Positions 1-6,496 of a DNA stretch of 12,868 bases are shown in pieces; the first letter of the stretch is position 1, and every line of letters starts with the position of its first letter. Location: NCBI GenBank assembly GCA_020442225.1, contig JAGRKR010000140.1, positions 1 through 12,868 of the forward strand, read 5' to 3'. The notes under the pieces are model-generated. The model did not search any database. It worked only from the letters and a program-made list of their open reading frames with translations, and was not told the DNA's origin. Source of the DNA: Hyphomicrobiaceae bacterium (GTDB lineage Bacteria > Pseudomonadota > Alphaproteobacteria > Rhizobiales > Hyphomicrobiaceae). Made by a program: the position numbers and the translations under genes.

Positions 1-326
1 TCCACTACATCAAGTTCCCCGACCCCGACACGATGCACGACATCGTCGAGGTGCATTATCCCGGCCTCAAGGGCCGGCTCGTCACCGAGGCGCTCAAGGT
101 CTTCTATGACATGCGCGAGGTGCCGGGCCTCAAGAAGAAGCCCTCGACGTCCGAGTTGCTGGACTGGCTGAAGCTGCTCATGAACGAGGACGTGGCGCCC
201 GAGACGCTGCGGGAATCCGATCCGCGCAAGCTCATTCCGCCGCTGCACGGCGCCTTGCTCAAGAACGAGCAGGACGTCCACCTCTTCGAGCGCCTGGCCT
301 TCATGGCCCGCCGGAACAAGCAGTAG
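1..326 (+). CDS. MoxR-type AAA+ ATPase, C-terminal part
   Basis: The frame is open from base 3 and ends in TAG at 324-326, so only the last 107 residues are present and the Walker motifs lie outside the window. The fragment starts HYIKFPDPDT and goes on through MHDIVEVHYPGL, followed by a helical segment with TSELLDWLKLLM and ending LFERLAFMARRNKQ. This is the lid region seen in the MoxR/CoxD-like AAA+ ATPases of rhizobia. Such proteins are thought to act as chaperone-like motors that mature or insert cofactors into partner enzymes, often with a VWA-domain protein encoded next door. Here the next gene is a DUF3500 protein 123 bp away, so no VWA partner lies downstream. Family assignment rests on recall of the C-terminal pattern only; the exact client cannot be inferred. 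Confidence 0.75.
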   Translation, partial: HYIKFPDPDTMHDIVEVHYPGLKGRLVTEALKVFYDMREVPGLKKKPSTSELLDWLKLLMNEDVAPETLRESDPRKLIPPLHGALLKNEQDVHLFERLAFMARRNKQ

Positions 327-404
327 GGCGGCGGCACCCTCCTTCTCACCAAGACGTGAACGGCGGCGGGCTTCCCTGGCGGGCGCGGGCGGGCTCGAAT
401 GAGT

Positions 405-427
405 GGCGCGCGCCCGTCCGCCGCGCC
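405..427 (+). terminator. weak hairpin after the AAA+ gene
   Basis: GGCGCG at 405-410 pairs with CGCGCC at 422-427 around an 11-nt loop, followed by TTTG. It lies 78 bp after the AAA+ stop and just before the Shine-Dalgarno of the next gene. It could be a poor terminator, a leader hairpin, or chance in GC-rich DNA. Confidence 0.2.
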
Positions 428-449
428 TTTGACCCAGGAGGCGATCGCC

Positions 450-1487
450 ATGCCCTGCCCGCTCGACCGCCGTGACGTGCTCGCCGGCCTCGGCGCAGCC
501 TTGACCGTTCCGCTCCTGCCGACCGGCGCCGTCGCGGCCGCGCCGCTGGCACCGCTCGCCGATGCAGACGCGCTGACGAGGCGCGTGCTGGCCTTCCGCG
601 AGATGCTCGACCCGGCCCAGCGCCGCCGCGCCGCCTTCCCCTGGAATGGCGAGCAGTGGCGCTCCTGGAATTATTTCGGCATCGGCGGCTACACCAAGCC
701 GGGCCTGAGGCTCGAGCAGATGAAGCCGGCCGAGAAGGACGCGGCCTGGGGCATGTTCGCCGAGGTGCTGTCACCGGAGGGCCTCGACAAGGCGCGCACC
801 GTCATGGCGCTGCAGGACGTGCTCGTCGAGATGGGCAACGGCCGCGGCGCGCGCTCGTCGGAGCGGTTCTCCATCTCGATCTTCGGCGAACCGGGGCCGG
901 CGGGGGCCTGGGGCCTGCGCCTCGAGGGGCATCACCTCTCGCTGTCGTTCGCAGTCGTGGGCGGCAAGCTCGTGTCCGTGACGCCGGCCGCCTTCGCGGC
1001 GCTGCCGAACCGCGTCTTGAGCGGCCGACGCAAGGGCCTTGTGGCGCTCAAGGGCGAGGAGACGCTCGCCCGCCGCCTGCAGCGCGATCTCGCACCGAAG
1101 CTCAAGGCCCGCGCCCAGGCCGGTGACGAGCATCTCTTCAACATCCTCTCCTATGCCGGCGAGGAGCGCGCCAACACCAGGAAGACCGGCGTGGTGGCCG
1201 CCGACATGACGGAAGGCCAGCGCGAGCTGCTCTGGCAGCTCGTCGAGACCTATGCCGTTGCACCCTACACCGGCGCCCTGGCGCAAGCGCAGCGACGGCG
1301 CCTGCGGGCCGGCGATCCGGCCGCCGTGCATTTCGCCTGGTACGGCCCCAATCGCAGCGAGCGCTCGTTCGGCTATCGCATCACGGCAGACGCCTTCGTC
1401 ATCGAGCTCGGGTGCGTCGACGGCAAGGCTCAACACCTGCACCCGGTCTTCCACGACCTCGGCAACACCCTGGGCCGGCCGGCCTGA
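450..1487 (+). CDS. DUF3500 domain protein with Tat-like signal peptide
   Basis: 345 residues. The ATG at 450 is preferred over an in-frame ATG at 399 because a perfect AGGAGG (436-441) sits 8 nt upstream and the protein then opens with an export signal: RRDVLAGLGAA (residues 7-17), a hydrophobic run, and a likely cleavage after AVAA (residue 30). The twin arginine makes Tat export plausible. DUF3500 hallmarks follow: WNYFG at 73-77, LSPEGLDKA at 107-115, WGLRLEGHHLSLSF at 154-167, HFAWYG at 294-299, and a C-terminal stretch with HLHPVFHDLGNTLG at 329-342. The family has no firmly established function. The conserved histidine-rich elements suggest a metal or ligand site, but that is inference. 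The gene stands 90 bp before dinB on the same strand, and co-transcription cannot be judged. Confidence 0.88.
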   Translation: MPCPLDRRDVLAGLGAALTVPLLPTGAVAAAPLAPLADADALTRRVLAFREMLDPAQRRRAAFPWNGEQWRSWNYFGIGGYTKPGLRLEQMKPAEKDAAWGMFAEVLSPEGLDKARTVMALQDVLVEMGNGRGARSSERFSISIFGEPGPAGAWGLRLEGHHLSLSFAVVGGKLVSVTPAAFAALPNRVLSGRRKGLVALKGEETLARRLQRDLAPKLKARAQAGDEHLFNILSYAGEERANTRKTGVVAADMTEGQRELLWQLVETYAVAPYTGALAQAQRRRLRAGDPAAVHFAWYGPNRSERSFGYRITADAFVIELGCVDGKAQHLHPVFHDLGNTLGRPA

Positions 1488-1577
1488 GCCTGCCGCGCCG
1501 CCACCGGCCTGGACCCCGGCACCTCACCGCCGTACGCTTGCTGCCGAAACTGCTGCAAGCCGCGGCGAGGGGATCGC

Positions 1578-2762
1578 GTGCCGACGCTCTGCCGGGACTG
1601 TTGCGAGACGAGTACGGACGACGGCGCGCGTTGCCCCGTCTGCGGCTCGGCGCGCCTCGTGACGCACGACGAGATCGAGCAACTGGCCATCGCCCACCTC
1701 GATTGCGATGCGTTCTACGCCGCCGTCGAGAAGCGTGACCGGCCGGACCTCGTGCCGAAGCCCGTCATCGTCGGGCATGCCGGTGGCCGCGGTGTCGTGA
1801 CGACGGCCTGCTACGTCGCCCGGCGCTTCGGAGCGCGCTCCGCCATGCCGATGTTCAAGGCGCTCGAGCTCTGCCCGCAGGCCGTCGTGGTGCCGCCGGA
1901 CATGGCCAAGTACCGCGAGGCGAGCCGCCAGGTGCGGGCCATCCTGGAGACGGCGACGGACCGCATCGAGCCCGTCTCGCTCGACGAGGCCTATCTCGAC
2001 CTGACCCACGAGCACCTGCTCGGCGATCTCGCCGCAGCGCCGACCCTCGCGTGGCTCGCCCTGCGGGTCGAGCGCGAAGTGGGCATCACCGTCTCGATCG
2101 GACTGTCCTACAACAAGTTCCTCGCCAAGCTCGCCTCGGACGCGCGCAAGCCCAGGGGCTACTCCGTGATCGGCCGCACCGAGGCACGGTCTGTGCTGGC
2201 GCCGCTTGCCGTCGCCAGGATCAACGGCGTCGGCGCGGTCATGGCCGAGCGGCTCGCGCGCGCCGGCATCCTGACCATCGGCGATGTGCAGAGTCTGGGC
2301 GAGCAGGAGGTCGTGCAGCGGATCGGCCGCTTCGGGCACCGCCTGGCGCTGCTGGCCGCCGGCGAGGACGATCGCCGGGTGAACCCGCATCGACCGACCA
2401 AGAGCATCTCGGCCGAGACGACGTTCCGCCAGGACACCGGCTCGGCACGCCTGCTGATCGAGGCGGCAACCGGCCTCGCGGAGCGCGTCGCCGCGCAACT
2501 CGTGCGCAAGCGGCTCGCCGGCGGGGCCGTCGTCCTGAAGCTCAAGACTTCCGATTTCCGGGTGCTGTCGCGTCACAAGCGGCTGCTGCATCCCACCCAG
2601 CAGGCAGGCGTGCTCATCGAGGCCGCGCAGGCGCTCATCGAAAAGGAGGCGCAGGGAGCCACCTACCGCCTGATCGGAATTGGCGTCGACCAGCTGGCGC
2701 CGGCCGAGGCGGCCGATCCGCCCGACCTCTTCGCGGCCGTCACGCCACAAGCGAAAAGCTGA
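1578..2762 (+). CDS. dinB: DNA polymerase IV with N-terminal zinc ribbon
   Basis: 394 residues from a GTG start with GAGGGG (1567-1572) 5 nt upstream. It is a Y-family translesion polymerase that copies damaged templates with low fidelity and no proofreading. Residues 1-28 hold Cys5, Cys8, Cys19 and Cys22, a zinc-ribbon pattern known from rhizobial DinB proteins but absent from E. coli DinB. The palm begins with HLDCDAFYAAVEKRD (40-54). Catalytic acids are Asp42 in that segment and Asp136/Glu137 in SLDEAYLDL (134-142). Tyr47 occupies the steric-gate position that excludes ribonucleotides. SIGLSYNKFLAKLASD (173-188) and a helix-hairpin-helix thumb near 214-236 follow, then a little-finger domain. 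No clear QLxLF clamp-binding tail is present; DPPDLF at 380-385 is a possible degenerate one. Zinc binding is inferred. No LexA box was recognised in the 90-bp gap upstream. Confidence 0.95.
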   Translation: MPTLCRDCCETSTDDGARCPVCGSARLVTHDEIEQLAIAHLDCDAFYAAVEKRDRPDLVPKPVIVGHAGGRGVVTTACYVARRFGARSAMPMFKALELCPQAVVVPPDMAKYREASRQVRAILETATDRIEPVSLDEAYLDLTHEHLLGDLAAAPTLAWLALRVEREVGITVSIGLSYNKFLAKLASDARKPRGYSVIGRTEARSVLAPLAVARINGVGAVMAERLARAGILTIGDVQSLGEQEVVQRIGRFGHRLALLAAGEDDRRVNPHRPTKSISAETTFRQDTGSARLLIEAATGLAERVAAQLVRKRLAGGAVVLKLKTSDFRVLSRHKRLLHPTQQAGVLIEAAQALIEKEAQGATYRLIGIGVDQLAPAEAADPPDLFAAVTPQAKS

Positions 2763-2772
2763 CCGGGATCCC

Positions 2773-2794
2773 CTCGCGCCTACTCGGCCGCGAG
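2773..2794 (+). terminator. possible dinB terminator hairpin
   Basis: CTCGCG at 2773-2778 pairs with CGCGAG at 2789-2794 around a 10-nt loop, starting 11 nt after the dinB stop and followed by CTTCCT rather than a real T-run. It overlaps the last codons of the small convergent gene. Weak evidence. Confidence 0.25.
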
Positions 2795-2944
2795 CTTCCT
2801 GGCGCGCGCGAGACCGGCCTGCTTGCGCCCCTGCGTGCGCACGCCCGCCGTGTTGCCCATGTTGCGCGAGACCTTCGCGCGCGGGATGGCGCGGCGCGCC
2901 TTCTTCTTCTGCGTCTCGATGTTGCGCAGCGAACGCTTCGTCAT
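2780..2944 (-). CDS. small, very basic protein of unknown function
   Basis: A 54-residue frame running from ATG at 2944 to TAG at 2782-2780. It is preceded on the minus strand by GGAGGGAG, a strong Shine-Dalgarno placed for this ATG, which is the best argument that it is a real gene. The protein begins MTKRSLRNIETQKKKARR and ends LARARKLAAE. It has 17 Lys/Arg against only two Glu, and no cysteine, membrane segment or signal peptide. The middle holds KVSRNMGNTAGVRTQGRKQ, which looks extended, while the C-terminal third looks helical. A nucleic-acid-binding or ribosome-associated role would fit the charge but is only a guess. I do not recognise the family. It lies 123 bp after the P450 gene on the same strand, with a weak promoter candidate of its own, and meets dinB tail to tail. 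Confidence 0.65.
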   Translation of the reverse strand: MTKRSLRNIETQKKKARRAIPRAKVSRNMGNTAGVRTQGRKQAGLARARKLAAE

Positions 2945-3013
2945 GATCGTCTCCCTCCGGCAGCCGCCTGGCGGCGCCGACGTTCCGGTTCATCGGGGTG
3001 TCTGTCGGCGTTC

Positions 3014-3042
3014 CGTCTAGTCCAACCGCGCCTCGAGAGCAA
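3014..3042 (-). promoter_or_regulatory. weak candidate promoter for the small basic gene
   Basis: On the minus strand, TTGCTC (3042-3037) and TAGACG (3019-3014) are separated by 17 nt, about 70 bp before the ATG at 2944. Each box matches its consensus at only half the positions. Confidence 0.2.
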
Positions 3043-3067
3043 GCCGATTACCAGTTCGTGGGCCAAC

Positions 3068-4462
3068 TCACCCGGCCCCTGCGGCAACCGTAACGCGCAT
3101 GGGCATGCCGCCCTTGGGCCGCAAAGTGACGCGGCTGACCGGCATCGGCAGATGCCCGGCGGCAACCTCGAAGTGGGTTTCCCGGACGAGTGTCGCCAGC
3201 ATCGCCGTCGCCTCGATGAGCGCGAACGCCGAGCCGATGCAGATGCGGGGGCCGGCGCCGAACGGCATGAACTGATAGCGCGAATACGTCGCCTCGCGCT
3301 CGGGCGCGAAGCGCGTGGGGTCGAAGCGGTCCGGGTCGGTCCACAGCCGGCGGTGCCTGTGGATGGCGTAGATCGGCATGACGATGAGCGTGCCGGCGGC
3401 GATGGTCACGTCGGCAAGGCGCGTGTCCTCGGCCGCCACCCGTGTCAGCACCGGCGCCGGCGGATAGAGCCGCATGGACTCCTTGATCACCTGACCGACC
3501 ACCACCAGCCGCTCGATGTGCGCCTCGCTCACCGGCCCATCGCCGGCGACGGCCCGCACCTCCTCACGGATGCGCGCCGCCCACTCCGGCGAGCGGGCCA
3601 GCAGGTAGAGCGTCCAGGTCAGGGCCTTGGCGGTCGTCTCGTGGCCGGCCGTGAAGAAGGTCAGCAGATTGTCGACGAGTTGTGTCTCCGACATGGGCTC
3701 GCCGGTCTCGGGATGGCGTGCCGTCATGAGGCGCGCGAAGAGATCGTCCGCCGCCTCGGGAGCGGCACGGCGCGCGCGGATCTGCTCGGCCACGGCCGCG
3801 CGCAAGTCGCGCTCGGCGCGATGCATGCGCGATTTTCCCGGAAACGGCAGCCAGGTCGGCAGGCTCAGCAGCGCATAGGCGATCGACCAGGAGATGGACC
3901 CGAGATAGTCGTTGGCCTTCTCCTCGATGATCCGGCCGACGGCGCTTTCCCCGCCCGTCAGCAGCGTATTGGCGATGACCTCGAAGGTGGCGCGCGTCAT
4001 GTCCTTGTCGATGTGGCGACGGGCGCCCGGTCCCTGGCTGCGCCATTCCTCGACCAGATGCTGCGCCGCCCCGACCATCGTCGGCACGTAGCGCAGGATC
4101 TCGCCATGGCGGAACAGCGGCGCGGCGAGCTGGCGCTGCCAGCGCCATTCCGCGCCCTCGGAGGTGAGGATGCCCTTGCCGAGCATCGGCCCGAGCACGC
4201 GCTGCTCGAGCTCGGTCTTCGGGAAGGTCTCGCGGCGGTCCAGCAGCACGTCCTTGACGAGATCCGGCGCCGTGATCCAGCAGATCCGACTGCGGCGGGC
4301 CTTATAGCTGAAGAGCGGCTCGTGATAGACCGGCTCCGGCACGGCCAGCAGCGGATTGGAGATGAAGCGCACCACGAACTTGGGCAGGCTCAGCGGCTTC
4401 GGCGGCGGCGTCACACGCGGTGGATAGAGCGGTTGTTCGGCCAGACTCGCGCGCGCCGCCAT
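3068..4462 (-). CDS. cytochrome P450 monooxygenase
   Basis: 464 residues, full length for a soluble bacterial P450, starting at ATG 4462 with AGGAAAAGG upstream. All core elements are intact. WRWQR (106-110) is the C-helix WxxxR. AGHETT (272-277) is the oxygen-activating I-helix. ESMR (328-331) is the ExxR of the K-helix. FMPFGAGPRICIG (398-410) is the heme-binding loop with Cys408 as the axial ligand. There is no N-terminal membrane anchor. RLYPPAP after ExxR and the FxxGxRxC spacing recall the CYP102/CYP4-like group, whose members often oxidise fatty acids or other lipophilic substrates; the substrate here is unknown. No ferredoxin or reductase gene is in the window, so electrons must come from partners encoded elsewhere. 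It follows the second DedA gene after 92 bp containing an inverted repeat and a promoter candidate. Confidence 0.95.
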   Translation of the reverse strand: MAARASLAEQPLYPPRVTPPPKPLSLPKFVVRFISNPLLAVPEPVYHEPLFSYKARRSRICWITAPDLVKDVLLDRRETFPKTELEQRVLGPMLGKGILTSEGAEWRWQRQLAAPLFRHGEILRYVPTMVGAAQHLVEEWRSQGPGARRHIDKDMTRATFEVIANTLLTGGESAVGRIIEEKANDYLGSISWSIAYALLSLPTWLPFPGKSRMHRAERDLRAAVAEQIRARRAAPEAADDLFARLMTARHPETGEPMSETQLVDNLLTFFTAGHETTAKALTWTLYLLARSPEWAARIREEVRAVAGDGPVSEAHIERLVVVGQVIKESMRLYPPAPVLTRVAAEDTRLADVTIAAGTLIVMPIYAIHRHRRLWTDPDRFDPTRFAPEREATYSRYQFMPFGAGPRICIGSAFALIEATAMLATLVRETHFEVAAGHLPMPVSRVTLRPKGGMPMRVTVAAGAG

Positions 4463-4499
4463 GGATCACCTTTTCCTGAGCCCCCCGCTCTCCCCGTCT

Positions 4500-4528
4500 A
4501 CATGGGGCCTCGGCGTGGCGGATGTAAG
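4500..4528 (-). promoter_or_regulatory. candidate P450 promoter
   Basis: Minus-strand CTTACA (4528-4523), a 17-nt spacer and CCATGT (4505-4500), resembling the alphaproteobacterial CTTGAC-N17-CTATAT form at four of six positions in each box. The predicted transcript start would be about 30 nt before the P450 ATG. Confidence 0.3.
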
Positions 4529-4542
4529 ATCGCCCCCACGCC
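4512..4542. repeat. inverted repeat between dedA and P450 genes
   Basis: GGCGTGG at 4512-4518 is matched perfectly by CCACGCC at 4536-4542. A second nested pairing, GGCG (4517-4520) with CGCC (4531-4534), leaves a 10-nt loop that contains the candidate -35 box of the P450 gene. It could be an operator or a hairpin ending the dedA transcript; there is no T-run. Confidence 0.4.
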
Positions 4543-4554
4543 AGGGCCGGCCGC

Positions 4555-5076
4555 TCAATCGAGCAGCACGCGAGCGCCATAATGCGCCGGACCGAGGAAC
4601 GCCGCAGCCCAGAGCAGCGAGGACAGGGCGCTGGCCAGGACGAACTTGAAGTGGGACATGCCCGCGGCTCCCGCCACCAGCGGAAGGAACGGGCGCATGG
4701 GACCGAGAAACTTGCCGAGCACGATGCCGACCATGCCCCAGCGTGCAAAGAACGCCTCGGCCCGCGGCAGGGCGTCGGCGTAGCGCGAGAGGGGCCAGAT
4801 CCGCGCGATGTCCTGCTTCAGCCAGCGGCCGAGGATGTAGCAGAGGATATCGCCGAGCGAGGCGCCGAGGGCGGCCGCGAGGCAGAGCGGCCAGAAGGCG
4901 GCGCCATTGGCGCCCATCAGGCCGCCAATGGCCAGGAAGATGCCGCTCGACGGCACGAGCCACGACAGGAAGGGAATGGATTCCGCGAAGCCCAGGGCGA
5001 ACACCATCGGCTCCGCGAGATGGCGATGATCGCGGACGAAGTCGCTGGCCGCGCGGACCACATCTTCGATGGCCAT
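4555..5076 (-). CDS. DedA-family membrane protein (copy 2)
   Basis: 173 residues with several hydrophobic segments, starting at ATG 5076. The upstream sequence has only a poor Shine-Dalgarno, which may mean coupling to the copy 41 bp upstream. DedA proteins are inner-membrane proteins linked to proton-motive-force balance, antimicrobial resistance and, in recent work, recycling of undecaprenyl phosphate or flipping of phospholipids. Seen here are AESIPF (31-36), IGGLMGANG (50-58), GASLGD (71-76), WPLS (94-97) and GKFLGPMRPFLPLVAG (121-136), the family re-entrant region. Lys122 replaces the usual first arginine of the RFxPxxR-like motif, while Arg128 is kept. The PGD/PSE acidic motif near residue 42 reads PSS, so that acid is missing. 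It aligns with copy 1 without a gap. Family call is firm; transported substrate unknown. Confidence 0.9.
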   Translation of the reverse strand: MAIEDVVRAASDFVRDHRHLAEPMVFALGFAESIPFLSWLVPSSGIFLAIGGLMGANGAAFWPLCLAAALGASLGDILCYILGRWLKQDIARIWPLSRYADALPRAEAFFARWGMVGIVLGKFLGPMRPFLPLVAGAAGMSHFKFVLASALSSLLWAAAFLGPAHYGARVLLD

Positions 5077-5117
5077 GCTCTAGCGCCGCCCCGCGCCTGT
5101 CGCCGTCGACGGTGCCG

Positions 5118-5639
5118 TCACCATGGCATGAACTTCGCGAGATAGCCGCCCGGCGCCAGCAGCACGCCGGCCCACAGGAACGCCGACGCGAAATTGGCGA
5201 TCTGGAACATCACCCACTGCATCTCGCAGATGCCGGCGACGAGCGGTACGGAAGCGCGCAGCGGGCCAGTGAAGCGCGCGATGACGATGGCCAGCCAGCC
5301 GTAACGGCGAAACATCAATCGCCCCAGCGGAATGAGGCGTGGATAGATCGACAGCGGCCAAACCTTGGCGATCTGATAGCGGTAGGTCTTGCCGAGCCAG
5401 TAGGAGACCCAGTCCCCGAAGGCGGCGCCCAGGCTGGCGGCGATCCAGATCGTCCAGAAGTCGAGCCCACTCGCTCCGATCAGCGTGCCGATGCCGACCA
5501 GCATGACCCAGAACGGCAGGATCAGCGAGACGAAGGCAATCGATTCACCGAAGGCCAGGACGAAGACGATCGGGGCCGCGTACACTTGGTTCGCGCGCAC
5601 AAACTCGACGATGGCCTTGCCCCATTCCTCGAAACCCAT
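5118..5639 (-). CDS. DedA-family membrane protein (copy 1)
   Basis: 173 residues from ATG 5639, chosen because AGGGGG lies about 8 nt upstream and because the protein then matches copy 2 end to end; the frame stays open further upstream but that extension runs into the divergent btaB-like gene. It is a polytopic inner-membrane protein. Motifs are FGESIAF (30-36), IGTLIGASG (50-58), GAAFGD (71-76), WPLS (94-97) and ARFTGPLRASVPLVAG (121-136). Both conserved arginines, 122 and 128, are present, unlike copy 2. The acidic residue expected after Pro42 is again absent (PFW). By hand count about 69 of 173 positions are identical to copy 2 with no gap. It is the first gene of a minus-strand series with copy 2 and the P450, and has a promoter candidate directly upstream. 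Confidence 0.9.
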   Translation of the reverse strand: MGFEEWGKAIVEFVRANQVYAAPIVFVLAFGESIAFVSLILPFWVMLVGIGTLIGASGLDFWTIWIAASLGAAFGDWVSYWLGKTYRYQIAKVWPLSIYPRLIPLGRLMFRRYGWLAIVIARFTGPLRASVPLVAGICEMQWVMFQIANFASAFLWAGVLLAPGGYLAKFMPW

Positions 5640-5667
5640 CGGTGTGCCCCCTGGTGTCGGTACGGCC

Positions 5668-5697
5668 CATATGCGCTGACCCGAAGAACCTTGGCAA
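5668..5697 (-). promoter_or_regulatory. candidate promoter for the dedA pair
   Basis: Minus-strand TTGCCA (5697-5692) and CATATG (5673-5668) are 18 nt apart. Start of transcription near 5661 would leave a leader of about 20 nt holding the Shine-Dalgarno of dedA copy 1. Confidence 0.4.
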
Positions 5698-5822
5698 GGC
5701 CGGCGCGATTTCGCCCCTGCGCCCGCCCGTGCCATGCGAGATCTAGGCACCAGGATGGGAATCGCTTCTCGTTGGCTGCGCGGCGTCTCCTGGACGTACG
5801 TGAGCCACAGTCTGGAGCCGGC

Positions 5823-6476
5823 ATGTCGCAGCCCGATCGTTCCGCCGCCGAGGCCATGGACCGGATGTACCGCCACCAGCGGCACATCTACGACCTGACG
5901 CGGCGCCTCTTCCTGTTCGGCCGTGACAGGGTTCTCGCCCGCCTGCAACCGCCGTCCGGCGGCAGCGTCCTCGAGATCGGCTGCGGCACGGCGCGCAACC
6001 TCGTGAGGGCCGCCCGGCTCTATCCGCGCGCCACCTTCTACGGCATCGACGTGTCCAGGGAGATGCTGGCCACCGCGCGGGCCAGCGTCGAGCGCGCCGG
6101 GCTGGCCGATCGCATACGCCTCGCCGAGGCCGATGCCGCCAGCTTCGAGCCCGGCCCGTCACTCGGGCGCGACGGCTTCGATCGTGTGCTCCTGTCGTTC
6201 GCGCTGTCGATGATGCCGCCCTGGCGGGCGGCGCTGGCGCATGCAGTGGCATGCGTGGCGCCGGGCGGGGAGCTTCACATCGTCGATTTCGGCCAACTCG
6301 AGGGCTTTCCGCCCAGCGCACGGCGCCTGCTGTTCGCCTGGCTCGGGCGCTTCGGCGTCGTACCTGAGCCCCAGCTCGCGGCCGAATTGCAGCGCCTCGC
6401 CGACGCCGGGCGCCTGAGCCTCGAGTACGAGCAGCTCTACCGTGGCTACGTGCACGCCGCCACGCTCCGCCGCTGA
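5823..6476 (+). CDS. btaB: BtaB-like SAM-dependent lipid headgroup N-methyltransferase
   Basis: 217 residues from ATG 5823, with GGAG at 5814-5817. It is a class I methyltransferase. MDRMYRHQRHIYDLTRR (12-28), just before the domain, is the signature I associate with BtaB, which trimethylates diacylglyceryl homoserine to the betaine lipid DGTS. Motif I is VLEIGCGTARN (49-59). GID with Asp76 binds the SAM ribose. FALSMMPPWRAAL (126-138) and LHIVDFGQLEGFP (151-163) complete the fold, and the tail LYRGYVHAATLRR is also BtaB-like. In Rhodobacter and Agrobacterium, btaB follows btaA, the 3-amino-3-carboxypropyl transferase. No btaA is present here. A related phospholipid N-methyltransferase activity on phosphatidylethanolamine is a real alternative. 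The gene diverges from the DedA pair and converges on the TPR-methyltransferase gene. Confidence 0.8.
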   Translation: MSQPDRSAAEAMDRMYRHQRHIYDLTRRLFLFGRDRVLARLQPPSGGSVLEIGCGTARNLVRAARLYPRATFYGIDVSREMLATARASVERAGLADRIRLAEADAASFEPGPSLGRDGFDRVLLSFALSMMPPWRAALAHAVACVAPGGELHIVDFGQLEGFPPSARRLLFAWLGRFGVVPEPQLAAELQRLADAGRLSLEYEQLYRGYVHAATLRR

Positions 6477-6496
6477 GCCCGGCCGGCCGGCTCAGC
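6472..6496. terminator. bidirectional hairpin shared by convergent genes
   Basis: GCTGAGCC (6472-6479) and GGCTCAGC (6489-6496) form a perfect 8-bp stem around a 9-nt GC-rich loop. The arms contain the TGA stops of both converging genes. No T-run follows on either strand, so termination efficiency is uncertain. Confidence 0.5.

Noticed and set aside
1524..2993. 489-codon open frame on the minus strand
   Set aside because: It lies antisense to dinB, has low-complexity Arg/Ala/Gly-rich composition and no recognisable motif.
2051..4582. 843-codon open frame on the plus strand
   Set aside because: It starts inside dinB in another frame and runs antisense to the P450 gene, whose motifs are intact. 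Stop-free antisense frames are expected in GC-rich DNA.
5794..5801. ACGTACGT palindrome before the btaB-like gene as an operator
   Set aside because: Eight bases only, without flanking symmetry or a convincing promoter around it.
4743..5822. Long upstream extension of the btaB-like frame
   Set aside because: It runs antisense through both dedA genes. The ATG at 5823 has a Shine-Dalgarno and the BtaB signature begins 11 residues later.
5640..5948. N-terminal extension of dedA copy 1
   Set aside because: It overlaps the start of the divergent btaB-like gene and lacks DedA features; the ATG at 5639 has a good Shine-Dalgarno and matches copy 2 in length.
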